DNA of 7,462 nucleotides from an uncultured Ruminococcus sp. (GTDB lineage: Bacteria > Bacillota > Clostridia > Oscillospirales > CAG-272). The first letter of the stretch is position 1; every line of letters begins with the position of its first letter. Location of the stretch: assembly GCA_902796505.1 (NCBI GenBank), contig CADBPA010000086.1, forward strand, positions 1-7,462, written 5' to 3'. The position numbers were made by a program, and so were the translations under genes. Below, one piece after another: positions 1-6,212 of this stretch. The notes beneath the pieces were generated by a model. That model was not told the DNA's origin and ran no database searches. It saw nothing but the letters and a program-made list of their open reading frames with translations.

Positions 1-21
1 AAAGAAAATCCGCCCATAATC

Positions 22-50
22 TTGACATTTTCCGCGCTTTCTGTTACAAT
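22..50 (+). promoter_or_regulatory. Sigma-A/sigma-70 promoter of the hpt operon
   Basis: TTGACA at 22-27 is a perfect -35 box. A 17-base spacer separates it from TACAAT at 45-50, which matches the -10 consensus at five of six positions. TG at 42-43 adds an extended -10 element. Transcription should start near 57, giving a leader of about 64 bases before the hpt ATG. This explains why the longer upstream open frame, which begins inside the -35 box, is not the translated form. Bases 1-21 hold nothing I can identify. Confidence 0.88.
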
Positions 51-120
51 AATAGAATACCAAGACAACTTCCGCGGCGAAGGCTTTCTGCGGCGGAATA
101 CGGCAGACAGAGGAGCAACT

Positions 121-672
121 ATGAATCAAGACATTGCAAAGATCATGATCGACGAAGAGGAGCTCGACCGGGTGGTCACAAGGCTCGCCGGAGAGATCGA
201 CCGGGCGTATGCGGGAGAGGACAAGCACCTTGTTCTGCTCTGCATCCTCAAAGGCTCGCTGATGTTCATGAGCGACCTGATGAAGAAGCTGACCGTTCCG
301 CTGGAGATCGACTGTATGCGCGTCTCCTCCTACGGCGCCGGCACCGAATCGACCGGCCGCATCAACATCATCCTCGACCTGATCCGCCCGGACCTGCCGC
401 AGTGCGACGTTCTGGTGATCGAGGACATCATCGACAGCGGCAACACGCTCTCGCACCTGACGAAGTATCTGAAGCTCAAGGGCGCAAAGAGCGTGCGCAC
501 CTGCACCCTGCTCGATAAGCCCTCCCGCCGCACGGTGGAGTTCACGCCGGATTTCTGCGGGCTGACGATCCCCGACGAGTTCGTCGTCGGCTATGGGCTC
601 GATTTCAATGAAAAATACCGCGCGCTGCCCTATATCGGCGTGCTGAAGCCCGAAGTTTACAAAAAAGCCTGA
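121..672 (+). CDS. hpt: Hypoxanthine (-guanine) phosphoribosyltransferase
   Basis: This 183-residue cytoplasmic enzyme should transfer the phosphoribosyl group of PRPP to hypoxanthine or guanine, making IMP or GMP in purine salvage. The PRPP-binding signature VIEDIIDSGNTL is at residues 99-110, with Asp105 as the expected catalytic base. The pyrophosphate loop LKGS is at 43-46, the flexible-loop SSYGAGTEST at 69-78, and the purine-binding part DKPSRR plus FVVGYGLDFNEKYR at 132-167. Length and motif order are normal for the family. I chose the ATG at 121 because GGAG lies at 112-115, five bases upstream, and earlier in-frame starts fall inside the promoter. It is the first gene of the operon, and its TGA overlaps the mtaB ATG by one base. 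Confidence 0.95.
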   Translation: MNQDIAKIMIDEEELDRVVTRLAGEIDRAYAGEDKHLVLLCILKGSLMFMSDLMKKLTVPLEIDCMRVSSYGAGTESTGRINIILDLIRPDLPQCDVLVIEDIIDSGNTLSHLTKYLKLKGAKSVRTCTLLDKPSRRTVEFTPDFCGLTIPDEFVVGYGLDFNEKYRALPYIGVLKPEVYKKA

Positions 673-2012
673 TGGAAAAAGAGTATCACGCAAATGGGAA
701 AACCGTCGGTCTTTATACGCTCGGCTGCAAAGTCGCGCAGTATGAGACCGAGGCGATCGGCGAGGCGTTTATGCAGCACGGGTTCGCTCTCTCGGACTTC
801 GGCGCGGTCTGCGACGTCTACGTGATCAACACCTGCACGGTGACCGCCGAGTCCGACCGCAAATCGAGGCAGGTCATCCGCCGCGCGCTGCGGCAGAATC
901 CCGGCGCGATCGTGATGGTGACCGGCTGTTACAGCCAGCGCGCCCCCGAAGAGGTGGCAGGGATCGGCGGCGTTTCGGTCGTGATCGGGACGGGGGACAA
1001 GCTCTCGCTCGTGCGGCGGGCGGAGGAACTGCTCGCCGGGCGCGACGGCGGGGAAGAGATCGGCGGATGCCGTATTTCCACCACCGACGTCTGGCAGGAG
1101 GAGTTCGAGCCGATGCGCGTCACGCGTGCGCCGCGCACCAGAGCCTACGTCAAGATCGAGGACGGCTGCGAGTGCCGCTGCAGCTACTGCGCCATCTCCC
1201 CGGCGCGCGGAAGAGTCCGCTCGAAGACGCCGGAGGACGCGATCGCCGAGATCGAAGCGCTGTACCAAAGCGGAACGCGCGAGGTCGTTCTGACCGGCAT
1301 CGAGATCGGCTCTTACGGAAAAGACCTTATCCCGAAGTGCTCGCTTGCCGACCTCGTTCTCCTGCTTGACGAACGAAAAAGCTGCGAGCGCGTCCGCCTC
1401 GGGTCGCTCGCCCCCGAACTGATCGGGGAGGAGTTTGCCCGAAAGATCGCGGGAGCGAAGATCCTCGCGCCGCATTTTCATATCTCGATGCAGTCGGGCT
1501 CGGACGCCGTTCTGGCAGGAATGCGCCGCCGCTATACCGCGGAGCGCGCTCTCGAAAATATCCGCCGGCTGAAAACGCTTTTCCCGGACGCGATGTTCAC
1601 CGCCGACCTGATGGTCGGTTTTCCCGGAGAGACCGAGGAGGATTTTGAAAAAACGCTTGCCTTCGCAAGGGAAGTCCGCTTGCTTCAGGCGCACGTGTTC
1701 GCCTATTCGCGCCGTAAGGGAACGCCGGCGGACGAGATGCCCTGCCAGATCCCCGAACCCGAAAAACGCCGCCGGAGCGAGATCCTCATCCGCGAATGCG
1801 AAAAGATCAAAGAGGAACTGCTCGGCGAGGTGATCCGGGAAGGGAAGCCGCTCTCCTGCGTGTTCGAGACGAAGGAGGACGGCCTCTGGGTCGGGCATTC
1901 GGCGTCCTATATCGAGGTCGCGGCGGCGTCGGACGACGATCTGCACGGCGAGATGCGCGATTTGATTCCGCTCCGCTACGAGAACGGAATTCTGATCGGA
2001 AAGATCCTATAA
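672..2012 (+). CDS. mtaB: tRNA (t6A37) methylthiotransferase MtaB, radical SAM
   Basis: The 446-residue protein should convert t6A at position 37 of ANN-decoding tRNAs to ms2t6A, using SAM both as radical source and methyl donor. The N-terminal UPF0004/MTTase domain carries Cys19 (TLGCK), Cys55 (NTCTVT) and Cys86 (TGCYSQR), the ligands of the auxiliary 4Fe-4S cluster. The radical SAM motif CxxxCxxC is Cys166, Cys170 and Cys173. Further family motifs are GIEIGSYG, HISMQSG and MVGFPGETEEDF. Residues from about 396 form a short TRAM-like tail. TLGCKV and HVFAYSRRKGTPA favour MtaB over MiaB or RimO. The usual Asn after TLGCKV is Ala22, and an extra Cys168 lies inside the radical SAM motif. The start has no clear ribosome binding site. 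The TGATG overlap with hpt suggests translational coupling. Confidence 0.93.
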   Translation: MEKEYHANGKTVGLYTLGCKVAQYETEAIGEAFMQHGFALSDFGAVCDVYVINTCTVTAESDRKSRQVIRRALRQNPGAIVMVTGCYSQRAPEEVAGIGGVSVVIGTGDKLSLVRRAEELLAGRDGGEEIGGCRISTTDVWQEEFEPMRVTRAPRTRAYVKIEDGCECRCSYCAISPARGRVRSKTPEDAIAEIEALYQSGTREVVLTGIEIGSYGKDLIPKCSLADLVLLLDERKSCERVRLGSLAPELIGEEFARKIAGAKILAPHFHISMQSGSDAVLAGMRRRYTAERALENIRRLKTLFPDAMFTADLMVGFPGETEEDFEKTLAFAREVRLLQAHVFAYSRRKGTPADEMPCQIPEPEKRRRSEILIRECEKIKEELLGEVIREGKPLSCVFETKEDGLWVGHSASYIEVAAASDDDLHGEMRDLIPLRYENGILIGKIL

Positions 2013-2059
2013 AACACCGATATTGCTAATAATTATTTACAAAACGGAGATATTATCGT

Positions 2060-3451
2060 ATGGAAAACAGCAAAAAGACCATGGAAAAAATCGTTTCCCT
2101 TTGCAAGAACCGCGGATTCGTTTTCCCCGGATCGGAGATCTACGGCGGCCTTGCGAACTCCTGGGACTACGGTCCGCTCGGCGTGGAATTCAAGAACAAC
2201 GTCAAGCGCGCCTGGTGGAAGAAATTCGTGCAGGAATCCCGCTACAACGTGGGGCTGGACAGCGCGATCATCATGAATCCCCAGACCTGGGTGGCGTCCG
2301 GACACGTCGGCGGTTTCTCGGATCCCCTGATGGACTGCAAGCAGTGCCGCGCGCGCCACAGAGCCGACAAGCTCATCGAGGACTACGCCTTTCAGAACGG
2401 CACCGACGATAACCCCGCCGGCTGGACCTTCGAGCAGATGGCGGCGTTCATCAAAGAGAAGGGCATCGCCTGCCCGGTCTGCGGCAGCCATGAGTTTACC
2501 GACATCAAGAAATTCAACCTGATGTTCAAGACCTTCATCGGCGTGACCGAGGATTCGACCAGCACGGTCTACCTCCGCCCCGAAACGGCGCAGGGCATCT
2601 TCGTCAATTTTCCCTCCGTCCAGAGAGCGACGCGCAGAAAACTCCCCTTCGGCGTGGCGCAGATCGGAAAATCCTTCCGCAATGAGATCACCCCCGGCAA
2701 CTTCACCTTCCGCACCCGCGAGTTTGAGCAGATGGAGCTCGAATTCTTCTGCAAGCCCGGCACCGACCTCGAATGGTTCGCCTATTGGAAGGACTACTGC
2801 CATAAATTCCTCCTCTCGCTCGGGATGAAGGACGAAAACCTCCGTCTGCGCGATCACGATCCCGAAGAACTCGCCTTCTACTCGAAGGGAACGACCGATT
2901 TTGAATTCCTCTTCCCGTTCGGATGGGGCGAACTCTGGGGCGTCGCCGACCGCACCGACTACGACCTCGGCCGCCATCAGGAATCCTCCGGCAAGGACAT
3001 GACCTACTTCGATCCCGAAACCAACGCGCATTATATCCCCTACGTCATCGAGCCGTCGCTCGGCGCAGACCGCGTCGCGCTCGCCTTCCTTGTGGACGCG
3101 TATGACGAGGAGGAGATCGCCGAGGGTGATACCCGTGTGGTGCTTCACCTGCATCCGGCGCTCGCTCCCTTCAAGGCGGCGATCCTTCCGCTCTCGAAAA
3201 AACTTTCCGACAAGGCGATCGAGCTGCACGACGAGCTGGCGAAATACTTCTCGGTCGATTTCGACGAGACCGGCTCGATCGGCAAGCGTTACCGCCGCGA
3301 GGACGAGATCGGAACGCCCTTCTGCATCACCTACGACTTCGACAGCGAGACCGACGGCTGCGTCACGATCCGTGACCGCGACAGTATGCAGCAGGTGCGT
3401 CTCCCGATCGCGGACGTCCGGGCGTATATCGAAGAAAAACTCGCCTTCTGA
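2060..3451 (+). CDS. glyS: Glycyl-tRNA synthetase, dimeric class II type
   Basis: This 463-residue enzyme charges tRNA-Gly with glycine. It is the single-chain alpha2 type, not the alpha2beta2 form encoded by glyQ and glyS. Seen in order: the GlyRS N-terminal signature FPGSEIYGG and WDYGPLG (residues 22-41), GHVGGFSDP (81-89), two Cys pairs CKQC (93-96) and CPVC (138-141) that probably bind zinc, RPETAQG (173-179), class II motif 2 (FRNE at 207-210 to FEQMELEFF at 222-230), and motif 3 EPSLGADR (331-338). The anticodon-binding domain follows from about 360, ending in an RDRDSMQQVRLP segment. GGAGA at 2046-2050, nine bases before the ATG, supports this start over Met8. The gap from mtaB is only 47 bases, too short for the glycine T-box often found before this gene in Bacillota. 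Confidence 0.97.
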   Translation: MENSKKTMEKIVSLCKNRGFVFPGSEIYGGLANSWDYGPLGVEFKNNVKRAWWKKFVQESRYNVGLDSAIIMNPQTWVASGHVGGFSDPLMDCKQCRARHRADKLIEDYAFQNGTDDNPAGWTFEQMAAFIKEKGIACPVCGSHEFTDIKKFNLMFKTFIGVTEDSTSTVYLRPETAQGIFVNFPSVQRATRRKLPFGVAQIGKSFRNEITPGNFTFRTREFEQMELEFFCKPGTDLEWFAYWKDYCHKFLLSLGMKDENLRLRDHDPEELAFYSKGTTDFEFLFPFGWGELWGVADRTDYDLGRHQESSGKDMTYFDPETNAHYIPYVIEPSLGADRVALAFLVDAYDEEEIAEGDTRVVLHLHPALAPFKAAILPLSKKLSDKAIELHDELAKYFSVDFDETGSIGKRYRREDEIGTPFCITYDFDSETDGCVTIRDRDSMQQVRLPIADVRAYIEEKLAF

Positions 3452-3455
3452 TCCG

Positions 3456-3463
3456 AAAAGGAG
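3456..3463 (+). promoter_or_regulatory. Ribosome binding site of mtnN
   Basis: AAAAGGAG sits six bases before the ATG at 3470, inside the 18-base gap after glyS. It is the closest match to the anti-Shine-Dalgarno sequence among the + strand genes and fixes the mtnN start. Confidence 0.85.
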
Positions 3464-3469
3464 AGCGAA

Positions 3470-4171
3470 ATGCAAACAAAAGTTCACTTCGGGATCATCG
3501 GAGCGATGCAGCCGGAGATCGACAGTCTGGTCAGCCGCCTGAAAGATCCGAAAATGAAAATCATCAGCGGACAGCTCTTTTACTACGGAAAACTGGAGAA
3601 AAAGAGCGTCGTCATCGCCAAGTGCGGCATCGGAAAGGTCTTTGCCGCGATGGCGACCGAGGCGATGATCCTGAACTTCTCGCCGAAGCTCATCATCAAC
3701 ACCGGCGTTGCCGGCGGACTTCTGCCGGACCTTGCGCAGGGGGACATCGTGGTTGCCTCCGAGCTCTGCCAGCACGATATGGACACGACCGCCATCGGCG
3801 ATCCGAAAGGGCTGATCTCCGGGACGGGGAAGGTCTTTTTCGGGGCGGACGAGCGCGCGCGCCGCATCCTCTGCACGATCGGCGGTACCAAGGAGTACGC
3901 CATCCGTCAGGGCGTGATCGCCTCCGGCGACCAGTTCATCTCCTCGAAGGAAGAAAAGGAACGCATCGGCCGGGAATTTTCCGCCGCCGCCTGCGAGATG
4001 GAGGGCGGAGCGATCGCGCAGGTCGCCTTCGTCAACAATATTCCGTTCTGCGTGATCCGCGCGATCTCGGACGGCGCGGACGAGGGGGCAAACCTCTCCT
4101 ACGACCGTTTTCTTCCGATCGCCGCCGCGCATTCCGCCGAGCTGACGCTGGAGCTGATCAAAAAATATTGA
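3470..4171 (+). CDS. mtnN: 5'-methylthioadenosine/S-adenosylhomocysteine nucleosidase
   Basis: The 233-residue hydrolase should cleave adenine from S-adenosylhomocysteine, 5'-methylthioadenosine and 5'-deoxyadenosine, releasing S-ribosylhomocysteine, methylthioribose or 5-deoxyribose. The N-terminal GIIGAMQPEI holds Glu16, matching catalytic Glu12 of the E. coli enzyme. NTGVAGGL (77-84) is the phosphorylase-fold glycine motif. CEMEGGA (175-181) gives substrate-binding Met177 and Glu178, and AISDGAD holds Asp201, matching E. coli Asp197. Length is normal and all catalytic residues are present. It is the last gene of the + strand operon, 18 bases after glyS, and two hairpins follow it. Its place with the SAM-consuming mtaB fits by-product removal. 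S-ribosylhomocysteine can feed LuxS, but no luxS is in the window. Confidence 0.95.
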   Translation: MQTKVHFGIIGAMQPEIDSLVSRLKDPKMKIISGQLFYYGKLEKKSVVIAKCGIGKVFAAMATEAMILNFSPKLIINTGVAGGLLPDLAQGDIVVASELCQHDMDTTAIGDPKGLISGTGKVFFGADERARRILCTIGGTKEYAIRQGVIASGDQFISSKEEKERIGREFSAAACEMEGGAIAQVAFVNNIPFCVIRAISDGADEGANLSYDRFLPIAAAHSAELTLELIKKY

Positions 4172-4194
4172 TCTTCGCGCGATTGCCTGACTTC

Positions 4195-4213
4195 CGGGTA
4201 AAGATTTTACCCG
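4195..4213 (+). other. Perfect hairpin without U tract, 3' of mtnN
   Basis: CGGGTAAA, loop GAT, then TTTACCCG: an eight-base-pair perfect stem with a three-base loop, 23 bases after the mtnN stop. No run of T follows, so on its own it is not a classical intrinsic terminator. It may protect the 3' end of the mRNA from exonucleases or act as a transcription pause ahead of the terminator at 4232. Confidence 0.55.
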
Positions 4214-4231
4214 CTTCATGGGCGAAAGAGC

Positions 4232-4261
4232 AAAGGGTTTCTCTCCGGAGAAGCCCTTTTT
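4232..4261 (+). terminator. Rho-independent terminator of the hpt-mtaB-glyS-mtnN operon
   Basis: The arm 4232-4243 pairs with 4248-4259 over 12 positions, with one G-U pair, closing a TCCG tetraloop (4244-4247). Five T residues (4257-4261) follow the GC-rich part. This strong hairpin plus U tract closes the + strand operon and separates it from the next reading frame. Confidence 0.88.
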
Positions 4262-4347
4262 GTCGTACCGGGAAACGGCGCGGTTGTTCTTTTGCACCTT
4301 TGACGCTCGTCCGGTCTCTTTTTCGCTTTCTTTTCATAAGATGGAAT

Positions 4348-5226
4348 ATGAAACAAGACGGCGGATCGGATCCGCGGAGCAGGAAGAAAAAACAAAGCGA
4401 AGAAGAGAAGCGCGCACCGCGCAAGAACGGCGCACCGCGCAAAAATAGCGCGGAGCAAAAACGAGAGCAGAGGCGGCGGAAAAAGGCGGCGCGTTTGCCG
4501 GCGGCGGCAAAACTCGGCGAAGTCCTCTATCGCAAAAATCTACCCGAACGGTCGGCGGACGGCGCGCCGCCGCGCGTCTTCTGCATGGTCTCGGCGCGCT
4601 ATCCGAAATGGATCGTTGCGGAGGACTCTCCCCCACCGGACGAGAAAAACATCCTTCGGGAAGAGAAGAGAAATACCCTTTATCGGAAAGAACAGAAAGA
4701 AAAAGGAGAAAATTCCCCACTTCGAGAAAAATCGCCTCCGTCCGATCCTCGCTCTTTCTTGGCGGATCTGACCGTGACGGAGGAGGGGATCCGCCGCTTC
4801 GAGGACTTTTACCGTTCGCTCTTCCTCGCGCTTACCGCCGCCGCGGATGCCGAGGTCGGGAAGGAAACCAGCGAAGATCGGAAAAAAGAGAAAAACGAAG
4901 GAAAGGACGAAGACCGGAGGGAACAAAAATACGAAGAAAAGCCACCCTCGGCGATCCGCGGCGGTTTCCGGCCGCTGCTGCGCGTGCAGGTCGAATGCCG
5001 GGCGGCGGCGGAGCAGAGCGCGCCGAAGGCGAGCCGGTCCGGATCGGAAACCTCTCCCGAAAGCGCCGCGCCGCGCGTCCTCGCCGTTGTCCGGGAGGAG
5101 AAGATCTTTTCGTCCGGCAGAGAGATCTTCGCCCGCCGCTCGACCGACCGCTTCTCGCTCCCCGATCTCTTTCTCCTGCCCGAACGGGGCGCCCCCTCTT
5201 TTCCGCAGGGCGACAAAAAGGGCTGA
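4348..5226 (+). CDS. Hypothetical Lys/Arg/Glu-rich protein with low-complexity linkers
   Basis: I do not recognise this 292-residue frame. It has no signal peptide or membrane helix. Residues 1-50 are basic and repetitive (APRKNGAPRKN at 23-33). Ordered-looking patches follow: about 55-92 (GEVLYRK, RVFCMVSARYPKWIVAED), 136-169 (a probable amphipathic helix around EEGIRRFEDFYRSLFLAL), 207-218 (FRPLLRVQVECR) and 242-278 (RVLAVVREEKIFSSGREIF through FSLPDLFLLPERG). Charged runs separate them at 93-133 and 171-200. Support for a real gene: 879 stop-free bases with mostly GC-ending codons in the ordered patches, its own terminator at the end, and an operon terminator before it. Against: no clear ribosome binding site or promoter, and a skewed composition. 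The ATG at 4348 is the first in-frame start after the upstream terminator. A DNA- or RNA-binding role is only a guess from charge. Confidence 0.55.
   Translation: MKQDGGSDPRSRKKKQSEEEKRAPRKNGAPRKNSAEQKREQRRRKKAARLPAAAKLGEVLYRKNLPERSADGAPPRVFCMVSARYPKWIVAEDSPPPDEKNILREEKRNTLYRKEQKEKGENSPLREKSPPSDPRSFLADLTVTEEGIRRFEDFYRSLFLALTAAADAEVGKETSEDRKKEKNEGKDEDRREQKYEEKPPSAIRGGFRPLLRVQVECRAAAEQSAPKASRSGSETSPESAAPRVLAVVREEKIFSSGREIFARRSTDRFSLPDLFLLPERGAPSFPQGDKKG
4413..4442 (+). repeat. Short tandem direct repeat inside the basic N-terminal region
   Basis: The 12-mer CGCACCGCGCAA occurs perfectly at 4413-4424 and 4431-4442, 18 bases apart. In frame this encodes the doubled peptide APRKN. The spacing is a multiple of three, so gain or loss of a unit keeps the frame, as expected for a low-complexity protein region growing by slippage. 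Confidence 0.7.
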
Positions 5227-5247
5227 TCTTCGCGGATCAGTCCTTTT
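5216..5247. terminator. Bidirectional intrinsic terminator between convergent units
   Basis: Bases 5216-5228 pair with 5235-5247 over 13 positions with one G-T pair, around a six-base loop TTCGCG. On the + strand the stem ends in TCCTTTTCTT. On the - strand it is followed by TTTTT (complement of 5215-5219). It can therefore stop the + strand frame 4348-5226, whose TGA (5224-5226) lies inside the left arm, and the - strand redox operon, whose last stop is at 5275. Confidence 0.82.
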
Positions 5248-5274
5248 CTTCCATGCTTTTTTTCCTTCCCGAAA

Positions 5275-5676
5275 TCAGAATTTCAGCGTTTCGGGGGCGG
5301 CGGTAAAGGACGCGAAGGTCGCGGTGGCGTCCTTGAAATACAGCATCTGCATATTGCCGTCGTCGGGCGAGTACATCGCTTTGAGCGAGGGCATCTTTTC
5401 CAGCATGGCGACCATCGGCTCGCGCCGTCCGTCGTCGATCAGCTCTCCCGAAACGCGCAGCCATTGCCCGTCGCGGAAGGCGCAGAGCTCGGCTTTCGGA
5501 TTTTTTGCGAGCTGTTTCGATACCGGTTTGACCTTTCCGGTCTGAATATAGAGTTTTCCGTCGTAGGCGAGCGCCGTTCCGAAAGGACGGACGCGCGGCT
5601 GATCTCCTTCGACCGTGGCGAGATAGTATACCCCCGCCCCGTCGAGAAATGCGACGACCTTTTCCAGTGCTTCCAT
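5275..5676 (-). CDS. Pyridoxamine 5'-phosphate oxidase family protein (FMN-binding split barrel)
   Basis: The 133-residue protein matches the small split-barrel flavoprotein family. The N-terminal helix (ALEKVVAFLDGAG) leads into the strand VYYLATVEGDQPRVRPFG at residues 17-33, the typical FMN-contact segment. ALAYDGKLYIQTGKVKPVSKQL at 36-56 follows, then a barrel strand KAELCAFRDGQWLRVSGEL (61-79). Such proteins bind FMN or a related flavin as dimers and often reduce small molecules. The true substrate cannot be read from sequence, and it is not the biosynthetic PdxH, which is much longer. The ATG at 5676 has AAGGAA (5685-5690 on the plus numbering) eight bases upstream. It lies 29 bases after the glutathione peroxidase stop and is the last gene of the operon. 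Related NimA-type proteins are an alternative label. Confidence 0.85.
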   Translation of the reverse strand: MEALEKVVAFLDGAGVYYLATVEGDQPRVRPFGTALAYDGKLYIQTGKVKPVSKQLAKNPKAELCAFRDGQWLRVSGELIDDGRREPMVAMLEKMPSLKAMYSPDDGNMQMLYFKDATATFASFTAAPETLKF

Positions 5677-5705
5677 AACAAAATTTCCTTCTTTCTTTAT
5701 TTTCT

Positions 5706-6173
5706 TTATTTTGCAAGTTCTTCTTCGATGGCGCCGGTCAGCGTTTCGGGCTTCGCGGTCGGGGCAAATCTTGCGACGACGCTGCCGTCCCGCCCGACGA
5801 GGAATTTGCCGAAGTTCCAGGCGATCCGACCGGGCTTTTGCTCTTTGAGATAGACGTAGAGCGGCGCGGTCTCCTTGCCGTTGACCTTGATCTTGGCAAA
5901 GCGCGGAAATTTGGTGGCAAAGCGCATCGAACAGAAACTGTTGATCGCATCGGCGTCGCCCGGCGCCTGGAAGGCGAACTGATTGCAGGGGAAGTCGAGG
6001 ATCTCGAATCCGCGGTCGCGGTAGGTTTCGTACAGTTTTTCGAGGCCTTCGTACTGCGGCGTCAGCCCGCACCTCGTCGCGGTGTTGACGATGAGAAGCA
6101 CCTTGCCGCGGTACTCCTCCAGCGTGATCTCTTTTCCGCTCTGGTCGAGAACGGGAATTTCATAAATGCTCAT
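5706..6173 (-). CDS. Glutathione peroxidase family protein (Cys type)
   Basis: The 155-residue thioredoxin-fold peroxidase should reduce hydrogen peroxide or organic peroxides, in bacteria of this kind more likely with thioredoxin than glutathione. Family signatures are NTATRCGLTPQYEGLE (residues 30-45) with the peroxidatic Cys35, LDFPCNQF (59-66), and the WNF motif at 119-121. The expected catalytic set is Cys35, Gln69, Trp119 and Asn120. Cys81 in the segment after DAINSF is the likely resolving cysteine. Position 35 is a normal Cys codon, not a selenocysteine TGA. The usual GGQEPG after NQF reads AFQAPG here, so only the Gln is kept. AAAGGA lies seven bases before the ATG. It is the middle gene of the - strand operon, 39 bases after the rubredoxin-fused hydrolase. 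Confidence 0.93.
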   Translation of the reverse strand: MSIYEIPVLDQSGKEITLEEYRGKVLLIVNTATRCGLTPQYEGLEKLYETYRDRGFEILDFPCNQFAFQAPGDADAINSFCSMRFATKFPRFAKIKVNGKETAPLYVYLKEQKPGRIAWNFGKFLVGRDGSVVARFAPTAKPETLTGAIEEELAK

Positions 6174-6212
6174 GCTTTTTTCCTTTCTTTGCCCGGCGGT
6201 GTTTTTTGGATT

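Noticed and set aside
22..120. N-terminal extension of hpt from a TTG start
   Set aside because: The TTG is the first half of the -35 box and the region holds the promoter. The ATG at 121 has a good ribosome binding site and gives the normal family length.
657..1946. Long - strand open frame opposite mtaB
   Set aside because: It lies wholly antisense to a clearly recognised MtaB with all catalytic cysteines. Its composition is Arg/Asp/Ala rich and shows no motif.
2033..4297. Very long - strand open frame (754 codons) opposite glyS and mtnN
   Set aside because: It is a mirror of GC-rich, strongly biased coding sequence. glyS and mtnN on the + strand have full family motifs throughout, while the - strand product has only repetitive Arg/Asp/Gly/Val composition.
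3622..4347. Upstream extension of the 292-residue frame back through mtnN
   Set aside because: This part of the frame overlaps mtnN out of phase and crosses the operon terminator. Its composition there is shadow-like (Arg/Asp/His rich).
4334..5545. Other overlapping frames in the 4348-5226 interval on both strands
   Set aside because: They give Ser/Arg/Pro or Phe-rich proteins with no ordered pattern. Several run through the terminator or into the flavin-binding gene. Only the frame from 4348 ends at a terminator and has plausible strand and helix patches.
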